The position numbers and the translations under genes are program-made. DNA of 28,222 bases, from the NCBI GenBank assembly GCA_034439915.1, contig JAWXBI010000190.1, positions 1 to 28,222 on the forward strand, written 5' to 3'. The notes beneath the pieces are model-generated. The model saw nothing but the letters and a program-made list of their open reading frames with translations, did no database searches and had not been told where the DNA came from. This DNA is from JADJLQ01 sp034439915. Lineage in GTDB: Bacteria; Bacteroidota; Bacteroidia; Chitinophagales; Saprospiraceae. Shown one piece after another: positions 15,852 to 24,260 of this stretch; position 1 is the stretch's first letter; each line of letters starts with the position of its first letter.

Positions 15852-17453
15852 ATGACTATTGAATCCATACCCATTTCCGAATTTCCTCTGTTTAGTAAAA
15901 TTGACCGTGAATTAAATCAAAACAGCAGCTCCCTGACTGAATTCCAGGAATGGGCTCCCATCAAGGAAAATTTTAAAAATATCATTGACCAGCGTAAATT
16001 ACCGGTAGATCGGTCTGTACTGCAAGCCGTCCTTTTCGATCAGTATGCCGAATTGCCTGCCAGACCGGGTATCGATACTCAAATCCGGTCGCTCGGCGAC
16101 GAATACACGTTTACTGTTACTACAGCACATCAGCCTTGTTTGTTCACAGGCCCCGCATTTGTGATTTCAAAAGCAATCAGCACGATCAAATTAGCCAGGC
16201 AACTGAATGAAACATTAAACAACCATCATATCGTTCCGCTCTTCGTGATCGGATCGGAAGATCACGATGTCGAGGAGCTTAATCATAGTTATTTGTTTGG
16301 AAAAAAAATCACCTGGGATACCCATCAAAGCGGACCGGTAGGACGATTTGACCAGGAAGCTATTCAATCCTGTCTGGATGAAGCAACCGAGTTGATGCAA
16401 TACACTTCCTTTGGTCCTGCATTGATTGAGCTGTTAAAAGAAGCTCATCAGCCAAACAAAAATTTTGCCCAGTCTTTTCAGTATATCCTGAATGGTTTGT
16501 TGGGTGAATTTGGTCTGTTGGTGCTGAACACAGATGAAAAGAGGTTGAAAGAAATCTTTAAACCTTTTATATTGGATGAAATCATCCACTCCACCTCCAA
16601 GCCCCTTATTCTGGAAACCCAGAAAAAGCTAAACAATCTGGGATTTGAAGAAGTAACCCATGTACGGGATATCAACTTGTTTTATTTTGGCAATGGCTTC
16701 CGGGACCGGATCGAAAGGGAAAATTCACATTATAAAGTTTTAAATCAGGAGAAAACATTTGATGAATCTGCTATTCGCGAAGAAGTAAATCTATACCCGG
16801 AAAAGTTCAGCCCAAATGTAATTCTGCGCCCTCTGTACCAGGAAATAATATTACCCAACCTGGCTTATGTCGGCGGAGGAGGTGAATTGTCTTATTGGTT
16901 GGAGAGGAAGTCTCAATTTGCCGCATTGGGTATACCCTACCCTATGCTGGTGCGGCGCGATTCTTTTCAGGTGATCACACCGGAACAAAAGAACATAATG
17001 GACCAGTATAATCTTACCATCACCGAACTGGCCATGCGGACCGATATGTTGCTCAATTACCTGACGGAAAAGTTATCTGCCAATCAATTGAATGTGGCAG
17101 CCGAAACTGAAAACCTGATGGGATGGATGGATAAAATTAAAATAAAAGCACAGGACATTGACCCGACACTCGGTCCTTCAATAGAAGCAGAGAAAATTAA
17201 ACTGCTGAAAACGATCGAACACCTCGAGAAGAAAATGCTCAAAGCGGAAAAATCAAAACTCGAAGTCAAGCTCAATAAGATTAAAAAGCTTAAAGAAAAA
17301 CTGTTTCCGGAAAACGGACTTCAAGAGCGCAATGAAAGTTTCCTTACGTATTATGCTGAATATGGAAGAGATTTGATCTTTACCCTGCTGGAGGATTTTG
17401 ACCCCCTCGACCGTCGTTTTAAATTGATCCAGGTGGCTAAACCGGCTGAATAG
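15852..17453 (+). CDS. bshC: Bacillithiol biosynthesis cysteine-adding enzyme BshC
   Basis: The 533-residue length is standard for BshC, which adds cysteine to glucosaminyl-malate in the last step of bacillithiol synthesis in the cytosol. Family blocks visible are TTAHQPCLFTGPAFVISKAISTIKLARQLN (about 92-120), PLFVIGSEDHDVEELNH (about 128-145), the LRPLYQEIILPNLAYVGGGGELSYW block (about 320-345) and a C-terminal coiled coil (about 425-490, rich in Lys/Glu/Leu heptads). Bacillithiol is the low-molecular-weight thiol of many Bacteroidota and Firmicutes. The bshA and bshB genes are not in this window. It has its own promoter after the rpoD operon and ends 5 nt from the stop of accD on the other strand. 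Confidence 0.9.
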   Translation: MTIESIPISEFPLFSKIDRELNQNSSSLTEFQEWAPIKENFKNIIDQRKLPVDRSVLQAVLFDQYAELPARPGIDTQIRSLGDEYTFTVTTAHQPCLFTGPAFVISKAISTIKLARQLNETLNNHHIVPLFVIGSEDHDVEELNHSYLFGKKITWDTHQSGPVGRFDQEAIQSCLDEATELMQYTSFGPALIELLKEAHQPNKNFAQSFQYILNGLLGEFGLLVLNTDEKRLKEIFKPFILDEIIHSTSKPLILETQKKLNNLGFEEVTHVRDINLFYFGNGFRDRIERENSHYKVLNQEKTFDESAIREEVNLYPEKFSPNVILRPLYQEIILPNLAYVGGGGELSYWLERKSQFAALGIPYPMLVRRDSFQVITPEQKNIMDQYNLTITELAMRTDMLLNYLTEKLSANQLNVAAETENLMGWMDKIKIKAQDIDPTLGPSIEAEKIKLLKTIEHLEKKMLKAEKSKLEVKLNKIKKLKEKLFPENGLQERNESFLTYYAEYGRDLIFTLLEDFDPLDRRFKLIQVAKPAE

Positions 17454-17458
17454 GGTGT

Positions 17459-18313
17459 TTAGTCCGTCACTTTCTCAAAAATGGTGATTAACTCATCCAA
17501 TCGGGATTTTAATTGTGACCGGTCTACAATGAAGTCCAGGAAACCATGTTCGAGCAGGTATTCAGCAGATTGAAAATCTTCCGGGAGATCCTTTTTAATG
17601 GCTTCTTTGATGACCCGCGGGCCTGCGAAACCGATCAGCGCCTTGGGCTCAGCCATATTGATGTCACCTAACATGGCATAGGATGCGGTAACCCCACCGG
17701 TAGTCGGGTCTGTCATCAATGAAAAATAGGGCAATTGAGCGGTTTCCAACAAGGTTAGTTTAGCTGCCGTTTTAGCCAACTGCATCAGAGAGAAGGCAGA
17801 TTCCATCATGCGCGCGCCTCCGGATTTGGATATGATCATCAGAGGACATCCCATTTCTATGCACAAATCAATGGACTTGGATATTTTTTCACCTTCCACA
17901 CTTGCTAATGAACCGCCGATAAAACTGAAGTCCATACAAGCAACCACTAATGGCTTTTTATTGACTTTGCCGCTGGCTATATTGATGGCGGAGTTGAGCC
18001 CTGTTTTCAGCTTCGCTTCTTCCAAACGTTTTGGATAGGATTTTAAATCCTGAAATCCAAGGATGTCAATCGCTTCGAGATTATCCAGGTGAATGGTATA
18101 CTTATCTGAATCAAAAATAATTTCGAAATAATCAAAACTGCCAATCCGGACATGGTGATTGCATTTGACACACTTATAAAAATTTTCCCGGAGTTCCGTA
18201 GAAGTACTGGTGTGTTTACAAACCTCGCATTTATGCCAAAGACCTTCAGGTGTTTCCTTTTTGTTTTTGGTCGCTGTCTGTATACCGTCTCTTAATCGTT
18301 TAAACCAACCCAT
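17459..18313 (-). CDS. accD: Acetyl-CoA carboxylase carboxyltransferase subunit beta
   Basis: The 284-residue length is standard. AccD pairs with AccA to transfer the carboxyl group from biotin to acetyl-CoA, making malonyl-CoA for fatty acid synthesis. The N-terminal zinc ribbon has C29, C32, C48 and C51. The crotonase-fold domain shows ACMDFSFIGGSLASVEGEK, SKSGGARMMES, DPTTGGVTASYAMLGD and EPKALIGFAGPRVI, which form the CoA-binding and oxyanion sites. The start ATG at 18313 gives the family MGWFKR N-terminus. A perfect TATATTTG (minus, 18349-18356) is the likely -7 box, giving a leader of about 30 nt. That box lies only 11 nt from the divergent dapB box at 18368-18375. It is convergent with bshC. 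Confidence 0.97.
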   Translation of the reverse strand: MGWFKRLRDGIQTATKNKKETPEGLWHKCEVCKHTSTSTELRENFYKCVKCNHHVRIGSFDYFEIIFDSDKYTIHLDNLEAIDILGFQDLKSYPKRLEEAKLKTGLNSAINIASGKVNKKPLVVACMDFSFIGGSLASVEGEKISKSIDLCIEMGCPLMIISKSGGARMMESAFSLMQLAKTAAKLTLLETAQLPYFSLMTDPTTGGVTASYAMLGDINMAEPKALIGFAGPRVIKEAIKKDLPEDFQSAEYLLEHGFLDFIVDRSQLKSRLDELITIFEKVTD

Positions 18314-18348
18314 GCATTTTTTCTTTCCGGGACCTTCAAAGGAGCCAG

Positions 18349-18375
18349 CAAATATAAGTAATCCACTTAATTTAG
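18349..18375. promoter_or_regulatory. Close-set divergent promoters of accD and dapB
   Basis: TATATTTG on the minus strand (18349-18356) faces accD and TAATTTAG on the plus strand (18368-18375) faces dapB. The boxes are 11 nt apart back to back, so two polymerases could not bind at once. Confidence 0.55.
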
Positions 18376-18400
18376 CGGATCAATCCAGAATTATAAAAAA

Positions 18401-19123
18401 ATGAATATCAGTCTGATCGGTTATGGGAAAATGGGTAAAGAGATTGAAAAATTATGCATGCAAAGAAACCATAATGTATATTCAATTGTTGATCCCAGGC
18501 TAAACACGGATCTTAAACTACTGGAAGGAGCAGATTTGGCTATAGAATTTACAGAGCCCCGCGCCGCCATCCACAATATCCGATATTGTATTGATCGGGG
18601 CATTCCGGTTGTTTCCGGCACCACTGGCTGGCAATCAGAATTAGAACCACTCAAACAATATTGCCTGGATCACCAAGGTAGTCTCTTTTATTCTTCCAAT
18701 TTCAGTATTGGCGTTCATTTGTTTTGGAAAATAAGTTCACAACTGGCCAAGTTGATGGATTCGCAGGACGCCTATCAGCTCGGACTGCATGAACTTCATC
18801 ACAATCAGAAAAAAGATGCTCCCAGTGGTACGGCGGTTACCCTGGCTGAATATATGATAGCTGCCTCTACCCGTTTTCACGGCTGGCATGCCCGGGAAAC
18901 CATGGACTTTAGCTCAATGAACAGTATACCGATTTCATCGGAGCGTAAGGGGGATATTCCAGGGATTCATTCGGTAGAGTATCGATCTGCTCATGATCGT
19001 ATTTTATTGACCCATGAAGCTTTTTCAAGAAGCGGATTTGTAGAAGGTGTAGTGAGGGCTGCAGAATGGTTAAAAGGCAGAAAAGGGGTATACGGAATGG
19101 ATGATTTGTTTTCCAAAGACTAA
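18401..19123 (+). CDS. dapB: 4-hydroxy-tetrahydrodipicolinate reductase
   Basis: This 240-residue cytoplasmic NAD(P)H-dependent enzyme of the diaminopimelate/lysine pathway supplies peptidoglycan and lysine. The Rossmann motif IGYGKMGKEI is at residues 6-15, the ADLAIEFTEP and GIPVVSGTTGW blocks follow, and the active-site His pair and Lys appear in ELHHNQKKDAPSGTA. The C-terminal GDIPGIHSVEYRS...LTHEAFSRSGFVEG is typical. The leader is about 20 nt, A-rich and lacks a Shine-Dalgarno site. The stop is 21 nt from the end of the opposing lipoprotein gene. Confidence 0.96.
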   Translation: MNISLIGYGKMGKEIEKLCMQRNHNVYSIVDPRLNTDLKLLEGADLAIEFTEPRAAIHNIRYCIDRGIPVVSGTTGWQSELEPLKQYCLDHQGSLFYSSNFSIGVHLFWKISSQLAKLMDSQDAYQLGLHELHHNQKKDAPSGTAVTLAEYMIAASTRFHGWHARETMDFSSMNSIPISSERKGDIPGIHSVEYRSAHDRILLTHEAFSRSGFVEGVVRAAEWLKGRKGVYGMDDLFSKD

Positions 19124-19144
19124 ACCCTGCGGGTTGAAATAATT

Positions 19145-19336
19145 TTATTTGCGAAAATCCTTTGGAAATAAACTTGTCTTGCTGCTTCCTTTTTTTAGCT
19201 GACCTTTACGCGAATATTTGGTGGTCTCCGCTTTTTCTGTCGGGCAACCAGATCCGACTGCACAGGCTGAAAAACCAGATAAAATTATAATAATCAACAA
19301 TGAATATATTATATATTTTTTATATACAAAGGTCAT
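19145..19336 (-). CDS. Very small lipoprotein, function unknown
   Basis: The protein has 63 residues: a short n-region with two Lys, a hydrophobic stretch (IIYSLLIIIILSGF) and a lipobox FSAC with Cys25 as the predicted lipidated residue. That leaves a mature peptide of about 39 residues rich in Lys, Ser and Gly (KYSRKGQLKKGSSKTSLFPKDFRK). From memory, similar small peptides with a CP...RKG..KKG...LFPK pattern occur in many Bacteroidota, but I know no function for them. No Asp follows the Cys, so outer-membrane sorting is possible. There is no -7 box of its own at a plausible distance; a strong terminator lies 21 nt upstream, so expression probably depends on read-through. Confidence 0.6.
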   Translation of the reverse strand: MTFVYKKYIIYSLLIIIILSGFSACAVGSGCPTEKAETTKYSRKGQLKKGSSKTSLFPKDFRK

Positions 19337-19356
19337 GATTTGTAGCGTTGTTGGAG

Positions 19357-19389
19357 AAAAAAAAACCCCACTGACAAGAAATGTCAGTG
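19357..19389 (-). terminator. Strong intrinsic terminator (minus strand)
   Basis: A perfect 8-bp stem (CACTGACA with TGTCAGTG) closes a 5-nt loop at 19369-19389. Read on the minus strand it is followed by GGGG and nine T residues (19365 down to 19357). No protein gene ends here; it terminates the candidate RNA. Confidence 0.8.
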
Positions 19390-19461
19390 AGGTATGAACA
19401 CACTATGAGAACACCCTATTCTTATGTCAAATTAATTGGTGACTACAATTTTGTTTGTCAC
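19357..19461 (-). ncRNA. Candidate small RNA or attenuated leader between dnaG and the small lipoprotein
   Basis: On the minus strand a full promoter (TTTG at 19495-19498, 21-nt spacer, TAAATTTG at 19466-19473) predicts a start at about 19461. The transcript would begin with a GTGAC...GTCAC hairpin and end after about 105 nt at a strong terminator. It belongs to no RNA family I can name. The first three bases are GTG and open a nine-codon reading frame (MTNKIVVTN), so a leader-peptide attenuator of the downstream lipoprotein gene is an alternative to a free sRNA. Confidence 0.5.
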
Positions 19462-19484
19462 GCTACAAATTTATAACATATTTG
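19454..19484 (+). promoter_or_regulatory. Probable dnaG promoter
   Basis: TTTG at 19454-19457, a 19-nt spacer and CATATTTG at 19477-19484 (one mismatch to TAnnTTTG) give a leader of about 30 nt before the ATG at 19520. It overlaps the opposing promoter of the candidate small RNA. Confidence 0.5.
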
Positions 19485-19519
19485 ATAAAATTTGCAAATC
19501 ATTTATAGTTTTTTTTTCA

Positions 19520-21466
19520 ATGATATCAAAAAGATCCATCGATGATGTTATTCAGACTGCCAAAGTCGAAGAGGTAATCGGAGATTTTGTAAACCTCAAA
19601 CGCAGTGGATCCAATTTATTGGGATTGTGCCCGTTTCATCATGAAAAAACACCTTCATTCTCGGTATCTCCTTCTAAAAACATATACAAGTGTTTTGGTT
19701 GTGGCAAAGCAGGCGGCCCCGTTCAGTTCGTCATGGAACACGAATCGAATACCTTTCCCGATGCGATCCGTTTTCTGGCAAAAAAATACAATATAACCCT
19801 CGAAGAAATCCAGGATATTAAAAACGATCAGCAACTTCAGGAAGATTTGGAAAAAGAAGCCTGGGCTCTGATCAATGATTATGCCGCCAGGATTTATCAG
19901 GATGCTTTATTTCAGCATCAAAACGGCAAACATGTAGCCATGTCCTATTTTAAAGAGCGTGGTTACCTCGAAGCGACGATTAAAAAATTTCAATTGGGAT
20001 ATGCCCCGGAACAACGAGATTATCTGATTCAGAAAATCAAAGATGCCGGATACCGTTTTGAACTAGTAAAAGAACTGGGGCTGACCAATAAAAACGATCA
20101 GGACTTTTTTAATCACCGGGTCATTTTTCCAATACACAATCTGGCGGGTAAGGTAATTGCATTCAGCGGTCGTAAAATAGGTGAACAGGATTACGGGCCT
20201 AAATACATCAATTCACCCGAAACCCCGCTGTATGTGAAAAGCAAGGTGTTATATGGTATACACCTGGCCAAAAACGCTATTCGAGCCAAAGATGAATGTA
20301 TTCTGGTGGAGGGATATACCGATGTGATCAGTCTGCATCAGGCCGGGATACAGCAGGTAGTAGCTTCATCCGGCACCTCGCTGACGATTGACCAGATAAG
20401 ACTTATAAAAAGGTTTACCTCGAACATCAAAATTTTATACGACGGAGACCAGGCCGGTATAAAAGCTACCCTGCGCGCCCTGGACCTTATCCTGGATGAA
20501 AACATGAATGTCCGGATTGTCATACTGCCTGATCCGGAAGACCCGGATTCTTTTCTCAAAAAAAACGGATCGGAAGTATTTAACCGGTTTTTATCGGAAC
20601 ATGCCGTGGACTTTGTTTTATTTAAAGCATCGCTGATCAAAAAAGAATCGCAGCAGGATCCGGTTAAAAAATCAGAAGGCATCACCGATATTATCCAAAC
20701 GATAGCGCGGATACCGGATGCCATCAAACGAGCAACGTATATTCAGATCTGTGCCCAGGAACTCCTGGTTCCGGAAAATATTCTGATCTCTGAAATCAAT
20801 AAAAAAATCAGAAAAGAAATTTTTCAACGGCGAACCAATACTGCATCCATTCAAAATGATATTCAACAAAACATACCCATCGAACCTTTGCCGGAAGCTG
20901 GTCCGCAAAGTCTGTCGTCGAGCGACACCGATGAATATCAGGAGCGGTCATTGATCCGGGTGCTTATTTTATACGGACACCTTCCCATAGAAGATGGTAC
21001 CGATAAAACCCTCGCCCAATACATCAATGAAAACATGGACGACCTCTATGATGATTTTGACAATAAACTGTATGAAAAAGTATTAAAAGAATATATACAC
21101 CAGTTAAGTGAAGGGGTACTGGTGCAAACAGAATATTTTACGGGCCACCAGGATCCTGAGATCCGCAACCTGGCCATTGAATTCTGCACTTCTCCGTTTG
21201 TTTATAGCCACAATTGGGCCGACCGGTGGGAAATGGAATTACAAACTCAAAAACCTCCGGACCAAAATTTTACCAGGGATTGTTTCCAGAGCATCCTGCG
21301 GTTTAAACTGAAAAAAGTGCAGAAAATGATATCTGCCAATAAAAAATTACTGGATTCCCCGGATCTGGATGAGATGCATCAACTGGTCTATCTGAAGACG
21401 CAGCATGAGCTCCTTAACCATCGAAACGGAATAGCAGAGATGCTCGGAATGCGCGTATTTTCCTGA
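19520..21466 (+). CDS. dnaG: DNA primase
   Basis: DNA primase makes RNA primers at the replication fork with DnaB. I start at the ATG at 19520 (648 residues), since MISKRSIDDV is the family N-terminus; the frame open from a GTG at 19436 adds 28 residues without homology and contains the promoter. The CHC2 zinc ribbon has C37, H40, C58 and C61. The RNA-polymerase domain follows with YLxxRG- and F-SGR-type blocks (KYINSPETPLYVKSKVLYG), then the TOPRIM fold with EGYTDVISLHQAG near residue 262 and DGDQAGIKA. The C-terminal 150 or so residues are the DnaB-interacting helical region. It is convergent with the PD40 lipoprotein gene, 16 nt apart. Confidence 0.96.
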   Translation: MISKRSIDDVIQTAKVEEVIGDFVNLKRSGSNLLGLCPFHHEKTPSFSVSPSKNIYKCFGCGKAGGPVQFVMEHESNTFPDAIRFLAKKYNITLEEIQDIKNDQQLQEDLEKEAWALINDYAARIYQDALFQHQNGKHVAMSYFKERGYLEATIKKFQLGYAPEQRDYLIQKIKDAGYRFELVKELGLTNKNDQDFFNHRVIFPIHNLAGKVIAFSGRKIGEQDYGPKYINSPETPLYVKSKVLYGIHLAKNAIRAKDECILVEGYTDVISLHQAGIQQVVASSGTSLTIDQIRLIKRFTSNIKILYDGDQAGIKATLRALDLILDENMNVRIVILPDPEDPDSFLKKNGSEVFNRFLSEHAVDFVLFKASLIKKESQQDPVKKSEGITDIIQTIARIPDAIKRATYIQICAQELLVPENILISEINKKIRKEIFQRRTNTASIQNDIQQNIPIEPLPEAGPQSLSSSDTDEYQERSLIRVLILYGHLPIEDGTDKTLAQYINENMDDLYDDFDNKLYEKVLKEYIHQLSEGVLVQTEYFTGHQDPEIRNLAIEFCTSPFVYSHNWADRWEMELQTQKPPDQNFTRDCFQSILRFKLKKVQKMISANKKLLDSPDLDEMHQLVYLKTQHELLNHRNGIAEMLGMRVFS

Positions 21467-21482
21467 ATTCAATACAGGGGTA

Positions 21483-22589
21483 TCAATCCACCCACTCCGC
21501 TACAAACAAATTGGTATCGCGGGTACCTCCATTAAATCGATTGGAAGCAAATACCAGGTATTGGCCGTTTGGGGAAAACATGGGAAATGAATCAAAGGTC
21601 TGGTCGTGGGTTACTTTTTCCAGTCCCGTGCCTTCTTCATTGATTACAAATAAATTGAATGAATAGCCCCTGGAGGCCGTATGGTTTGAACTGAAAATAA
21701 TTCTTTTATTGTCCGGCAGGTAATAAGGCGCCCAGTTGGCTTTGCCCAGATTGGTGATTTGTTTGAGGTCACTCCCATCCACATTGCATACAAAAATTTC
21801 CATTTCAGTCGGCTGTACCAAGCCCTGATGCAATAGATCGAGGTATTCTGTTTGTTGAGCCGGGGTTTTGGGACGGGAAGCCCTGAACACTAATTTTTTT
21901 CCATCGGGAGAAAAAAACGCCCCTCCGTCATATCCCAATGCCTGTGTAACCCGTCTGACCCCGGATCCATCCAGGTTCATGGTATACAAATCGAGATCAC
22001 CATCGCGTACGGATGTAAATACAATCTTATCCCCTTTAGGGCTCACGGTACCTTCAGCATCATAACCCGGAGAGTCGGTCAGCCGTTTAACGATTTTCCC
22101 ATCCAGGTCAGAGACATAGATGTCAAAACTTTCGTAAACAGCCCACACATATTTACCTGAGGCATTCCGCTCCGGAGCTGGCGGGCAAGCATCCCCGGCT
22201 GCATGCGTAGAGGCATAGAGGATCTGTTTATTGCCAGGAAGAAAATAAGCGCAGGTGGTCCTTCCCTTCCCGGTACTGATCCTTGCCGGTTTTTGGGTTT
22301 TCAAATCCTCTTTTCCGGGGCTTAACCTAAAAATCTGATCACAACCGTTTGACCATTGGCTGTTATCACTCTGAAAAACCAACTGTTTGTTGTCAAAACT
22401 CCAATAGGCTTCCGCGTTGTTACCACCAAAAGTGAGTTGAGTCACATTCTTCAGATGCTTTTCAGCCGGATATCGCAAGGTATCGCCTGGATTAACCAGC
22501 GTAATCGGGGTTTTAGGCGAACAGGTTACCAATAAAAACATCGCCGGAATTACCCATGTTTTAAAGTTAATTTTCGAGTCTATCTTCAT
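21483..22589 (-). CDS. PD40/TolB-like beta-propeller lipoprotein
   Basis: This 368-residue protein has a signal peptide ending in a lipobox (LLVTC, Cys at about residue 23) and at least five WD40-like PD40 blades. Each blade has a pattern such as EAYWSFDNKQLVFQSD, EGTVSPKGDKIVFTSVRDGDLDLYTMNLDGSG, DGGAFFSPDGKKLVFRAS and SFPMFSPNGQYLVFASNRF. The fold resembles TolB and the propeller of prolyl oligopeptidases, but there is no catalytic domain, and no tol or pal genes lie nearby. It is probably periplasmic or surface-exposed, binding a partner protein or ligand. It is divergent from the kinase gene with only 12 nt between start codons. Confidence 0.85.
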   Translation of the reverse strand: MKIDSKINFKTWVIPAMFLLVTCSPKTPITLVNPGDTLRYPAEKHLKNVTQLTFGGNNAEAYWSFDNKQLVFQSDNSQWSNGCDQIFRLSPGKEDLKTQKPARISTGKGRTTCAYFLPGNKQILYASTHAAGDACPPAPERNASGKYVWAVYESFDIYVSDLDGKIVKRLTDSPGYDAEGTVSPKGDKIVFTSVRDGDLDLYTMNLDGSGVRRVTQALGYDGGAFFSPDGKKLVFRASRPKTPAQQTEYLDLLHQGLVQPTEMEIFVCNVDGSDLKQITNLGKANWAPYYLPDNKRIIFSSNHTASRGYSFNLFVINEEGTGLEKVTHDQTFDSFPMFSPNGQYLVFASNRFNGGTRDTNLFVAEWVD

Positions 22590-22601
22590 ATTTTTACAAC
22601 T

Positions 22602-23099
22602 ATGATAATTGGCATCGGAGGAGTCAGTCGCGCAGGAAAAACCACCCTTTCAGCCCGTTTGAAAAAGCGAATCAAAGGTAAAACGATAAAGATCTTAAAT
22701 CAGGATGATTTTGTTAAAAAAAACAACCTTCCGATGATAAAAAACCATGTGGACTGGGAACATCCGGATTCGATCGATTGGAAGTCCCTGGAAAAAGCCA
22801 TCCGGACCTACCGTTCAGAATTTGAAATCGTGATCGTGGAAGGCATCTTTGCTTTTTACCATACTAAAATTGCTAAAACCTACGATCAGGTTTTTTTTGT
22901 CCACATCCCTAAAGATTTGTTTTTTAACCGTAAAAACAAGGATCTCCATTGGGGCAAGGAACCCCAATGGTTCATTAAACACATCTGGAAAAGTTACCTG
23001 CTTTATGGCAGGTTACCCGAGTTTTTAAAACAAGTTATCTGGATCGATGGGTCGCGGAAAACACCGCTGGAACCTTTGATTCAATTGATGGAGGCTTAA
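22602..23099 (+). CDS. Nicotinamide-riboside-kinase/uridine-kinase-like P-loop kinase
   Basis: This 165-residue cytoplasmic P-loop kinase has its Walker A at residues 6-15 (GVSRAGKTTL). The NRK-type acceptor strand NQDDF is near residue 37, EGIFAFYH near 86, and a lid region with Arg/Lys at about 105-112. The C-terminal arrangement HIWKSYLLYGRL...VIWIDGSRK is close to that of eukaryotic-type nicotinamide riboside kinase 1, so NAD salvage is the best guess; uridine kinase is the alternative. A TATTTTTA box ends 5 nt before the ATG, nearly leaderless. Its stop shares the four bases TTAA with the gldC stop on the other strand. Confidence 0.7.
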   Translation: MIIGIGGVSRAGKTTLSARLKKRIKGKTIKILNQDDFVKKNNLPMIKNHVDWEHPDSIDWKSLEKAIRTYRSEFEIVIVEGIFAFYHTKIAKTYDQVFFVHIPKDLFFNRKNKDLHWGKEPQWFIKHIWKSYLLYGRLPEFLKQVIWIDGSRKTPLEPLIQLMEA

Positions 23100-23452
23100 T
23101 TTTTTGTCCCTTCCTGGTCTTTTAACTTACATTGTTCTGCAAAATATTCCCCAAATCGACGGAGATCTGTAGCCAGGGCTTTATTGTCCGTCGCCCTTAA
23201 ATAGGTATCTGCCAGACTTTTTAAAGTAAAAAAAACCATACTATTCATCTCATGAACTTGAAAATCCTTGGTCCAGAGATCAATTTTTAATGTATCTCCT
23301 GTGCCCGCATCGCATAAGGACAATAAAAACGCTTTTACCTCATGGCTTACCCCGGCATCTGGTCCGTCGTCTGCTGTCCAGTGAATCGCCGACGGTATAT
23401 TATGCTCATCCAGGGTGATATCGAGTACAATTTGATTATTGGTTTTCTTCAT
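23096..23452 (-). CDS. gldC: Gliding motility protein GldC
   Basis: This 118-residue protein is recognisable by the family core: ITLDEHNIPSAIHWTADDGP, TLKIDLWTKDFQVHEMN, MVFFTLKSLADTYLRATDN and FGEYFAEQCK. GldC is a small cytoplasmic protein that improves gliding in Flavobacterium, and it is widespread in Bacteroidota including non-gliders, so its presence alone does not prove motility. It lies 21 nt after the TIP30-like gene on the same strand. A TTTCTTTG element (23457-23464, minus) ends 4 nt before its ATG and could be a weak promoter of its own. No other gld genes are in the window. Confidence 0.88.
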   Translation of the reverse strand: MKKTNNQIVLDITLDEHNIPSAIHWTADDGPDAGVSHEVKAFLLSLCDAGTGDTLKIDLWTKDFQVHEMNSMVFFTLKSLADTYLRATDNKALATDLRRFGEYFAEQCKLKDQEGTKN

Positions 23453-23473
23453 CGTACAAAGAAACGATGTTGA

Positions 23474-24184
23474 TCAGATATTATCATTGCCTGAATAGGG
23501 TTTTCCAAACCTGGCCATATAGTGCGATGGATAATAAAACACCCCGCTACGGGTACCTTGCGCTGCTTTGACCATAGACAAAGCAACCTTTTCCGCTTCA
23601 ATGGGAGTGATTTTGGAAAATAATTTAGGTCCAAGGAGTTTGAGCGCCATCCCCGCTCCTGCAGCAAAAGACTCCATAGGTCGGACTTCCTCCCTGCTCC
23701 CAATCAATATGGAAGGACGAAAAAAGTGAATGGCCCAGAAATCCATACACCGAACCATCTCTTCGATTTTACCTTTTACCTGGTTATAAAAAAACAAGGA
23801 TGAAGAGTCAGCCCCCATCGCGGAAACCAGCATGACCTGTTGCACCCCTTTTTTTTGGGCATGGGCCAGTATCCGTTGCAAATATTCGTACTCAATACGA
23901 AAAAAGGCTTTCTTGGAGCCTGCCTTACTCATAGTGGTACCAAGGCAAATAAACAAGTCCTCCCCTTCTATTAGATCGGACCATTCGTCCATCCTCTCCA
24001 TGTCCACCTCATGAACAATCAATTTATCCTGCTTGAGGCCCGGCGACTGTCGGTAAAACGCGGAGACTTGTTTGTAAGCCGGATGATGCAACAAAGCCTG
24101 AAGGCAGTGTGAACCCACTAACCCAGATGCCCCAAATAACATAGCCTGTTTAGCAGAAGATTTTATAGTCAGGCCCTCATTCAC
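23474..24184 (-). CDS. NAD(P)-binding oxidoreductase, TIP30/HTATIP2-like SDR
   Basis: This 236-residue atypical short-chain dehydrogenase has the Rossmann glycine motif GASGLVGSH near residues 18-26, the block FICLGTTMSKAGSKKAF (about 75-92) and the strand QVMLVSAMGADSSS (about 115-128). The catalytic-type pair FYNQVKGKIEE follows, then the RPSILIGSREE segment characteristic of the TIP30 group. The substrate is unknown. The only in-frame start ahead of the first beta strand is GTG at 24184, and a promoter box 4 nt upstream of it supports that choice. It forms a likely operon with gldC. Confidence 0.82.
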   Translation of the reverse strand: MNEGLTIKSSAKQAMLFGASGLVGSHCLQALLHHPAYKQVSAFYRQSPGLKQDKLIVHEVDMERMDEWSDLIEGEDLFICLGTTMSKAGSKKAFFRIEYEYLQRILAHAQKKGVQQVMLVSAMGADSSSLFFYNQVKGKIEEMVRCMDFWAIHFFRPSILIGSREEVRPMESFAAGAGMALKLLGPKLFSKITPIEAEKVALSMVKAAQGTRSGVFYYPSHYMARFGKPYSGNDNI

Positions 24185-24188
24185 CCCA

Positions 24189-24196
24189 CTAAGATA
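24189..24196 (-). promoter_or_regulatory. -7 box of TIP30-like gene, predicted leaderless GTG
   Basis: TATCTTAG on the minus strand ends 4 nt (TGGG) before the GTG at 24184. An out-of-frame ATG at 24180 lies just inside the gene and is not the start. Confidence 0.55.
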
Positions 24197-24260
24197 CGTG
24201 GCTAAAAGCTTAAATTTGCCCTAACCAAAAATCAAACGGTTATTTACCTCTATCCTGACC

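Noticed and set aside
19436..19519. Longer dnaG frame from GTG with 28 extra residues
   Set aside because: The extension is AT-rich, overlaps both predicted promoters and has no similarity to primase; MISKRSID is the usual start.
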